Below, piece after piece: positions 58,164 through 64,000 of a stretch of DNA of 64,000 bases. The position numbers and the translations under genes were made by a program. Position 1 is the first letter of the stretch. Every line of letters starts with the position of its first letter. The notes beneath the pieces are model-generated. The model did not search any database, was not told the origin of the DNA, and was given only the letters and a program-made list of their open reading frames with translations. The DNA is from Gammaproteobacteria bacterium (GTDB taxonomy: Bacteria > Pseudomonadota > Gammaproteobacteria > Pseudomonadales > Pseudohongiellaceae): the NCBI GenBank assembly GCA_030682575.1, contig JAUXNX010000012.1, forward strand, positions 248,001 through 312,000, read 5' to 3'.

Positions 58164-59705
58164 TCAACCTTGCTGCGCGTGCATCCTGATGTTGATCATG
58201 CGCAGCGTCGCCTTCACCGCCGCCAGCACCTGATTGGAATCCACGCCTCGCGTCTTCAACTCCCTGCCCTCGTTGCTCCAGGTGATAATACATTCAGTCA
58301 ACGCACTGGTATTACCGCCACGCGGGATATGCACTTCGTAATCAATCAACGCGGGCATCACGAATTTGCGTTTCGCCAATATGCTGCCGATGGCATCAAT
58401 GAAAGCAGCGAAGCCCCCATTGCCGGAGCCGGAACCACTGTACTCCTTACCCTCGATATTCACACGGATGCTCGCCGTGCTCTCCACATCCAGACCACTG
58501 GTGATGTAGCAGTTGAGCAAGCGCGTGTAGTTGTAATCGCGACTCTCCAACACATCGGCGATGATGAACGGCAGATCATCCACCGTGATGACTTCCTTCG
58601 AGTCACCGAGCTTCACGATGCGCTGGAGTACCTTGGCCTGATCTTCTGCCGAAAGCGTCAGACCCAACTCTTCAAGATTGTTCGCGAGCGAGGCCTTGCC
58701 GCTCATCTTGCCAAGCGCGTAGATTCGCTTGCGTGCAAATCGCTCGGGCCTCAGAGCCGTGATATAAAGCCCGCCCTTGAGATCGCCATCGGCATGAATA
58801 CCGGCAGTCTGCGTGAAAACATCGGCACCAACGATCGGCGCATTCGCTGCGACCCATTTGCCGGAAAAATTCTCGACCATGCGGCTCAGCAATCCTATGC
58901 GGGTCTCATCAATGGATAGCGTCATCTCCATCTTGTCCTTCAGCACCACGGCCACTTCGGCAAGCGAGGCATTGCCCGCGCGCTCACCCAGGCAATTCAC
59001 CGTGCAGTGAATCGTGTTGATTCCCGCTTTCACAGCCGCCATCACATTGGCCGTTGCCAGCCCGTAATCATTGTGCGGATGGAAATCGAATTCCAGATCG
59101 GGGAAGCGCGATATCATGTCAGTCATGGCACTGTAGACTTCATCCGGCGTCATGACTCCCAATGTGTCAGGCAACATGAAATCCGCAATGCCAACATCGC
59201 GCATCCCTTCCAGCAAACCGAATACATAATCACGACTGTCCTGATAGCCGTTGGACCAGTCCTCCAGATAGATGTTGACCTTCAGTCCCTGCTGATGGGC
59301 ATAGGCCACGGTACGGCGAATGTCGGCGATATGCTCGGGCAGGGTGCGGCCCAGCTGTTCGCGACAATGTTTTTCGCTGCCCTTTGCCAATAGATTAATG
59401 ACCTTGCCGCCAGTCTCCACCACCCAATCCACACTCATTGTGTGGTCGACGAAACCGAGCACTTCCACTCTGTCCAGATAGCCTTCCTGTGCGGCCCACG
59501 CATTGATGTCCACAACGGCCTTCTTTTCGCCTTCCGATACTCTTGCTGATGCCACCTCGATGCGATCCACCTTCAATGACTGCAGAAGCGCACGCGCAAT
59601 GTTCACTTTTTCCTTGGCAGCAAAGGAGACCCCCTGGGTCTGCTCGCCATCGCGCAAAGTGGTATCCAGTAATTTGATGTGTCTTGGACGGGCGTTAGTG
59701 CTCAT
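58164..59705 (-). CDS. cimA: (R)-citramalate synthase, Leptospira type
   Basis: 513 residues of the HMGL-like family. The sequence matches the Leptospira citramalate synthase layout that I remember: LLDTTLRDGEQTQGVSF, DRIEVASARVSEGE, EVLGFVDHTMSVDWV, VNIYLEDWSNGYQDS, LPDTLGVMTPDE, HPHNDYGLATANVMAAVKAG, VFTQTAGIHADGDLKG and DYEVHIPRGGNTSALTE. It would condense acetyl-CoA with pyruvate and feed LeuCD/LeuB to 2-ketobutyrate and isoleucine. A C-terminal allosteric domain is present (about 390-513). A 2-isopropylmalate synthase paralogue is the main alternative, since leuA is also here. Confidence 0.78.
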   Translation of the reverse strand: MSTNARPRHIKLLDTTLRDGEQTQGVSFAAKEKVNIARALLQSLKVDRIEVASARVSEGEKKAVVDINAWAAQEGYLDRVEVLGFVDHTMSVDWVVETGGKVINLLAKGSEKHCREQLGRTLPEHIADIRRTVAYAHQQGLKVNIYLEDWSNGYQDSRDYVFGLLEGMRDVGIADFMLPDTLGVMTPDEVYSAMTDMISRFPDLEFDFHPHNDYGLATANVMAAVKAGINTIHCTVNCLGERAGNASLAEVAVVLKDKMEMTLSIDETRIGLLSRMVENFSGKWVAANAPIVGADVFTQTAGIHADGDLKGGLYITALRPERFARKRIYALGKMSGKASLANNLEELGLTLSAEDQAKVLQRIVKLGDSKEVITVDDLPFIIADVLESRDYNYTRLLNCYITSGLDVESTASIRVNIEGKEYSGSGSGNGGFAAFIDAIGSILAKRKFVMPALIDYEVHIPRGGNTSALTECIITWSNEGRELKTRGVDSNQVLAAVKATLRMINIRMHAQQG

Positions 59706-59848
59706 GAGACTGTGGTCTTCCGGTTACCGGGCAGCATAATAAAAGGGAGGCGATTCTAACAAATAAAGACAGTGACCATAACCCCGGCACTGTTGCGCTA
59801 AAGATTGGCAGTCTCCGGCCGATGTTGCATGGCATGAAAGGAGATTGC

Positions 59849-60397
59849 ATGACATCACTGACCCCACGCACTGCGGCGGGCCTTGCCGGGCTTCTGCTGA
59901 TGATTTTCGGCCTGTCATGTCTGCATGCACAGGAAGCAGACAAACGCTTCGAGCGGATGTGGCTCCCTGCCAGCGCCCAGCACCTGCGCCCGTTTCTCCT
60001 GATGGCAATGGAGCGCGCCCTGGAAGACCAGACCTGCACTGAGGTGTTGTATGCTCGCTTGAACGAGTATCGTACGATCTACGAAGAACCCACGTTTACC
60101 ATCCTTTGCAAGAAGGACTACAAGACCACTTTCAACAAGGTCTTCCAGATCACCGAGATCGACCCTGAATACAACTCCAGGATCGCTGAGAGTCAGGCTG
60201 CGGCAGCCAATGCCAATAACCTCTCAGGGGCAATTGAAGCGTTGCGCCAACAACTGATAGCGCCGTCAGAGGTGGTGACGCCAGCGCCACTCCCGACACC
60301 TGCCCCCACCGCAGCGCCTGCAGCAATCCCGCATCTTCAGGAAGACCCGAACGATCTATCCCTGGATTTACGCATCGGCACCCCGTCAAATCCCTGA
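59849..60397 (+). CDS. Secreted protein of unknown function with Pro/Ala-rich tail
   Basis: 182 residues from ATG 59849 (AAGGAG six bases upstream) with a signal peptide ending LHAQE (about residue 28). The middle (30-125) is helical with two cysteines (in QTCTEVL and TILCKKDY) that probably pair. The tail from about 140 is rich in Pro, Ala and Thr, as in a surface spacer. I do not recognise a family. It stands between cimA (divergent) and the pnt operon. Confidence 0.7.
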   Translation: MTSLTPRTAAGLAGLLLMIFGLSCLHAQEADKRFERMWLPASAQHLRPFLLMAMERALEDQTCTEVLYARLNEYRTIYEEPTFTILCKKDYKTTFNKVFQITEIDPEYNSRIAESQAAAANANNLSGAIEALRQQLIAPSEVVTPAPLPTPAPTAAPAAIPHLQEDPNDLSLDLRIGTPSNP

Positions 60398-60538
60398 CCA
60401 GGCAAGGCCATAGACAAAGAGGCAGGCATTGCATCGAAACTTGCACTCTCAACGCCCAACACTTCCCGCAATTCAATCCCACTCCGTATCAGGTTATACT
60501 TCGCGCACTTTTTGAAGTGCTCACATGGGGTGAATGCA

Positions 60539-61672
60539 ATGACGATACGGGTATGCGTGCCAAAAGAGGTACGCGCGGGGGAACAACGAGTCGCACTGGT
60601 GCCGGATGTCGTCAAGCGACTGACGGCAATGGGCGTGAGCGTAAGCATTGAAAGTGGTGCCGGTGAAGCGGCGGGATACGGCGATGGCGACTATGCCGGT
60701 GCCGACATTGTGAGCGATCAGGGCTCGCTGTATGGCAGCGCCGACATTGTGCTCACAGTGAACCCACTGACAGATGCCCAGATCGGACAACTGAAGCCCG
60801 GATCGATCCTGATCGGCTATCTCAATCCCTACTCTGATACGGACCGCTTCAAGAAGCTGCAGGAGAAGAATATCTCTGCATTCTCCATGGAGATGATCCC
60901 GCGCATTTCCCGCGCACAGGCGATGGATGCTCTCTCCTCACAGGCTTCAATTGCTGGCTACAAGGCAGTGCTGATTGCCAGCACACTGCTTGGCAAGTTT
61001 TTCCCGATGCTCACCACGGCAGCGGGAACAGTGCGTCCTTCGAAAGTTCTGGTCATCGGTGCCGGTGTCGCCGGCCTGCAGGCAATCGCTACGGCGAAAC
61101 GTCTCGGTGCCATTGTGGAAGGCTACGATGTGCGCGCTGCCGTGAAAGATCAGGTGGAGTCGCTCGGCGCGAAATTCGTAGACATCGATATCAAGGCTGA
61201 AGGCGCGGGCGGTTATGCACGCGAGCTGACAGCAGAAGAGAAAGCTCAGCAGCAAGCGATTCTTGCCAATCACGTCGCGGCAGCAGATGTGGTGATCACA
61301 ACTGCTGCAATTCCCGGTCGCCCCTCGCCAAGAATCATCACCCGCGAGATGGTGGAGCGCATGAAAGGCGGTTCAGTGATAGTCGATCTCGCGGCGGAAG
61401 GCGGCGGCAACTGCGAACTCACAGTGCCTGATCAAACCATTGTGTATAACCGCGTGAAAATTCATGGCCCACTGAATGTGCCGAGCACCGTTAGCGGCCA
61501 CGCCAGTGAACTGTATGCGAAAAACCTGCTCAACCTGATCACGCTGATGATCAAGGACAATAACATCAATATCGATCTGGAAGACCAGATACTCAAGGAC
61601 AGTCTGATCACGCACGCTGGCGAGATCGTCAATGCGAATGTGAAAAGCAAAGTGGAAGGGGGTGCAAAATGA
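60539..61672 (+). CDS. pntAA: NAD(P) transhydrogenase subunit alpha part 1
   Basis: Domain I of the proton-pumping transhydrogenase, which uses the proton gradient to reduce NADP+ with NADH. 377 residues starting at ATG 60539 (GGGGTGA upstream). Visible are RVALVPDVVKRL, the alanine dehydrogenase-like NAD domain with VLVIGAGVAGLQAIATAKRLGAIVEGYDVR (about 165-195) and GRPSPRIITREMVERM. The last codons overlap pntAB by ATGA, as usual for the three-gene form in which PntA is split. Confidence 0.97.
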   Translation: MTIRVCVPKEVRAGEQRVALVPDVVKRLTAMGVSVSIESGAGEAAGYGDGDYAGADIVSDQGSLYGSADIVLTVNPLTDAQIGQLKPGSILIGYLNPYSDTDRFKKLQEKNISAFSMEMIPRISRAQAMDALSSQASIAGYKAVLIASTLLGKFFPMLTTAAGTVRPSKVLVIGAGVAGLQAIATAKRLGAIVEGYDVRAAVKDQVESLGAKFVDIDIKAEGAGGYARELTAEEKAQQQAILANHVAAADVVITTAAIPGRPSPRIITREMVERMKGGSVIVDLAAEGGGNCELTVPDQTIVYNRVKIHGPLNVPSTVSGHASELYAKNLLNLITLMIKDNNINIDLEDQILKDSLITHAGEIVNANVKSKVEGGAK

Positions 61673-61977
61673 TTGAAGGACTGGCTGCGTTATACATCTT
61701 CATGCTCGCCGGCTTCACCGGCTACGAGATCATCAGCAAGGTACCGGTTATTCTCCACACTCCGTTGATGTCCGGCTCCAACTTCGTGCATGGTATTGTG
61801 CTCGTAGGCGCGATGATTGCGCTCGGCATTGCGGAAAATCCTGCACAGCAGGCCATTGGCTTTATCGCTGTGCTGTTGGCAGCGGGCAACGCTGTCGGCG
61901 GCTATGTTGTCACCGAACGCATGCTGGAGATGTTCAAATCCAGCGGCAAGAAAGAAGTCGCCGGGGAGAAGAAATAA
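61669..61977 (+). CDS. pntAB: NAD(P) transhydrogenase subunit alpha part 2 (membrane)
   Basis: 102 residues with three membrane helices, the dII part normally fused to PntA in E. coli. The start overlaps the pntAA stop; the stop TAA is followed directly by the pntB ATG. Motifs include IFMLAGFTGYEIISKVP and LHTPLMSGSNFVHGIVLVGAM. It joins PntB to form the proton channel. Confidence 0.96.
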   Translation: MIEGLAALYIFMLAGFTGYEIISKVPVILHTPLMSGSNFVHGIVLVGAMIALGIAENPAQQAIGFIAVLLAAGNAVGGYVVTERMLEMFKSSGKKEVAGEKK

Positions 61978-63456
61978 ATGAGTATTCTCATTCAGGCAAC
62001 CTATCTTCTGGCGGCAGTTCTGTTCATTCTCGGTCTCAAGCAGATGAGCTCGCCTGTCACCGCTCGACGCGGCATTCATTGGGCCGGCATCGGCATGGTG
62101 CTCGCGACTCTGGTGACATTCCTCGCGCCAGAACTGTCGGACAATCCGCAAGCGGTAACCAACTACATCCTGATCATCATCGCGATCGCCATCGGTGGCG
62201 GTTACGCCTATGTCACCGGCAAGAAGGTCGCGATGACCGACATGCCGCAGATGATTGCCATGTACAACGGCATGGGCGGTGGCGCGGCGGCAACAATCGC
62301 GGCAGTGGAACTGCTCAAGGCTCAGGGCGAAGTCGCACGCGGAGCAGAGCCCACCAGCATGTTGCAATCCATCGGACTGCAAGAGCTGAGCCCTCACCCC
62401 ACTACCATCGCGGAAGCGATGGGCGTGGACATCACCATTCTGGCGATACTTGGCGCCATCATCGGCACCATCGCGTTCAGCGGCAGCATTATCGCCTGGG
62501 CGAAACTCGATGGTCGTCTGAACACCAGCAAACTGTTGCCACAGCAACAGCTTATCAATCTGATACTGGCCATCGTGCTGGTCGGGTTTGCCATTGCGGT
62601 GTATTTCACTGGCGAGATGATGCCGATCATCGTGTTCTTCGCGCTGGCACTGGTGCTGGGTGTTTTCATCACCGTACCAGTGGGCGGTGCCGACATGCCG
62701 GTAATCATATCCTTGTTCAATGCCCTGACCGGTCTGGCAGTGGGCTTTGAAGGCTACGTGCTGGGCAACGCCGCGATGATCATTGCGGGTACCGTGGTGG
62801 GCTCGGCTGGCAGCCTGTTGACGCACCTGATGGCCAAGGCCATGAACCGCTCGGTCAGCAACGTCTTCTTCAGTGGCTTCGGCACTACACAGGTAGCGAG
62901 CAGCGATGCGGGCGAAGGCGGCGGATCGATGAAGGAAATCCAGGGCCAGGACGTGGGCATCATGATGGCTTATGCAAGCCAGGTCGTGATCATTCCAGGT
63001 TATGGCATGGCAGTGGCGCAGGCTCAGCACAAAGTGTGGGAACTGACCCAGTTGCTCACCGAGAAAGGCGTGAAGGTGAAGTTTGCGATTCACCCGGTAG
63101 CAGGCCGCATGCCCGGACACATGAACGTACTGCTCGCTGAAGCTGGCGTGCCCTACGATCTGATCTATGACATGGAAGACATCAATGCGGACTTCCAGAA
63201 CACCACCGTGACGCTGGTGATCGGTGCCAACGATGTAGTGAACCCTGCTGCCAAGAATGATCCTAGCAGTCCGTTGTTCGGCATGCCGATCCTCAATGCC
63301 GAGCAATCCGACAACGTCATCGTCATCAAGCGTGGTCGTGGTACTGGATTCTCCGGCGTGGAGAATCCGCTGTTCCTGCTCGACAACACACGCATGCTGT
63401 TCGGTGATGGCCAGAAGGCTGTGAACGAACTGATCGTCGCTGTGAAGGAACTCTGA
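61978..63456 (+). CDS. pntB: NAD(P) transhydrogenase subunit beta
   Basis: 492 residues: membrane part dII (about 1-280, nine or so helices) and the soluble NADP-binding domain dIII (about 310-492) with VVIIPGYGMAVAQAQHKVWEL, FAIHPVAGRMPGHMNVLLAEAGVPYD and VIGANDVVNPAA. Completes pntAA-pntAB-pntB with zero- or minus-length spacers. The long antisense frame over this gene is a shadow. Confidence 0.98.
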   Translation: MSILIQATYLLAAVLFILGLKQMSSPVTARRGIHWAGIGMVLATLVTFLAPELSDNPQAVTNYILIIIAIAIGGGYAYVTGKKVAMTDMPQMIAMYNGMGGGAAATIAAVELLKAQGEVARGAEPTSMLQSIGLQELSPHPTTIAEAMGVDITILAILGAIIGTIAFSGSIIAWAKLDGRLNTSKLLPQQQLINLILAIVLVGFAIAVYFTGEMMPIIVFFALALVLGVFITVPVGGADMPVIISLFNALTGLAVGFEGYVLGNAAMIIAGTVVGSAGSLLTHLMAKAMNRSVSNVFFSGFGTTQVASSDAGEGGGSMKEIQGQDVGIMMAYASQVVIIPGYGMAVAQAQHKVWELTQLLTEKGVKVKFAIHPVAGRMPGHMNVLLAEAGVPYDLIYDMEDINADFQNTTVTLVIGANDVVNPAAKNDPSSPLFGMPILNAEQSDNVIVIKRGRGTGFSGVENPLFLLDNTRMLFGDGQKAVNELIVAVKEL

Positions 63457-63461
63457 GGTAA

Positions 63462-63974
63462 ATGAGCGAGACGCACGCAGTGCAGGACGACGTAGTCAAG
63501 CCAGACGACACAGAGCCAGAGAGAACCGCGGGCCTGCTGCGCCGTCTGGCAGCGTTGCTCTACGATGCGTTTCTCGTTTTCGCTATCTGGATGGCGCTGG
63601 GATTTGCACTGCAGTTCATCGTGGGGCCCGACACCAACCGACTGGTGGATGGGCGTGTAGAAACCGATCCTGTACTCAGCATGATCCTGTTTATTGGGAT
63701 GACACTCAGCGCCGCGACTTTCTACATCTGGTTCTGGTTGCGTACCGGCCAGACGCTGGGGATGATTGCCTGGCGCATCAAGGCAGTCAATCGAGACGGG
63801 GATCTGATGTCACTCAAGCAGGGCATGCTTCGTTTTGCGCTGGCCTGGCCCGCGTTTTTCTGCTTTGGCCTCGGCTATCTGTGGTTGTATGTCGATCACA
63901 ATGGCGATGCGCTGCATGACAAATTGTCCGGCACACGAGTTGTCCTGCTTCCCAAGAGCGCTCGACCGTTCTGA
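63462..63974 (+). CDS. RDD family membrane protein
   Basis: 170 residues with an acidic N-terminus, then the RDD signature GLLRRLAALLYDAFLVFAIWMALGF and a second conserved part LGMIAWRIKAVNRDGDLMSLKQGMLR, and three to four membrane helices. Function unknown; RDD proteins are often annotated as transporters without proof. GAGGTAA precedes the ATG, 5 bases after pntB, so it may be the fourth gene of the operon. The stop is at 63974, near the window end. Confidence 0.87.
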   Translation: MSETHAVQDDVVKPDDTEPERTAGLLRRLAALLYDAFLVFAIWMALGFALQFIVGPDTNRLVDGRVETDPVLSMILFIGMTLSAATFYIWFWLRTGQTLGMIAWRIKAVNRDGDLMSLKQGMLRFALAWPAFFCFGLGYLWLYVDHNGDALHDKLSGTRVVLLPKSARPF

Positions 63975-64000
63975 CAGCATGACTGCGATGAATTCATAAA

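Noticed and set aside
61690-63306. Long minus-strand open frame of 538 codons over pntB
   Set aside because: Antisense to pntB and pntAB, whose sequence is strongly conserved; the translation is His/Gln/Asp-rich with no domain, and it is a codon-bias shadow.

Overview
The window reads as chromosomal DNA of a free-living gammaproteobacterium related to Pseudomonas and the marine Cellvibrionales-like lineages. The main reason is gene order. The block der-bamB-yfgM-hisS-ispG-rodZ-pilW-rlmN-ndk-iscS-iscR, with xseA, an M23 peptidase and leuA nearby, is the arrangement I remember from Pseudomonas aeruginosa. TonB receptors, periplasmic cytochromes and a split PntA fit an aerobic aquatic Gram-negative. 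I could run no similarity search, so the taxonomy is inference.

Layout. 0-4.9 kb: xseA, M23 peptidase, DUF3307 membrane protein, DsbA-like thioredoxin, a glutamine amidotransferase and DoxX. 4.9-6.4 kb: an NhaC antiporter. 6.4-10.2 kb: a secreted redox operon behind a textbook FNR/Anr box. Its first gene fuses a cytochrome c to a peptidylglycine/dopamine monooxygenase-type copper domain. 10.2-15.5 kb: an unknown membrane-protein pair, tapT, a diguanylate cyclase and a secreted alpha/beta hydrolase. 15.5-27.4 kb: the conserved housekeeping block on the minus strand, with the iscUA-hscBA-fdx genes missing between iscS and ndk. 27.4-32.1 kb: PHP nuclease, zinc-ribbon protein, a secreted YPNG-repeat protein, and an ECF sigma/anti-sigma/periplasmic-protein operon. 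32.1-32.6 kb: a gene-free stretch with a long nested inverted repeat. 32.6-39.2 kb: leuA, a divergent Lrp regulator, a LytS/LytR-type two-component pair, mdh and queA. 39.3-39.6 kb: tRNA-Leu(CAA) and a duplicated 3' tRNA fragment. 40-49.8 kb: TonB receptor with a Tat-exported aminotransferase, small secreted proteins, two methyltransferase-like proteins, a periplasmic KatG and a MEKHLA protein. 49.8-56.4 kb: LysR regulator, redoxin-cytochrome c protein, a second copper monooxygenase, a methyltransferase, DUF1456 and a haem lipoprotein. 56.6-64 kb: a 41-residue membrane peptide, leuB, a Leptospira-type citramalate synthase, pntAA-pntAB-pntB and an RDD protein.

How the genes work together. LeuA, LeuB, the CimA-like synthase and Lrp form a branched-chain amino acid theme. 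The most unusual content is the pair of copper monooxygenase loci. One is a fused cytochrome c-monooxygenase. The other has the monooxygenase and a redoxin-cytochrome c as separate genes in the opposite order, with a terminator between them. All six copper ligands expected from the PHM/DBH family are visible in both enzymes. A haem lipoprotein and a LysR regulator lie close to the second locus. This is the best candidate here for an undescribed system.
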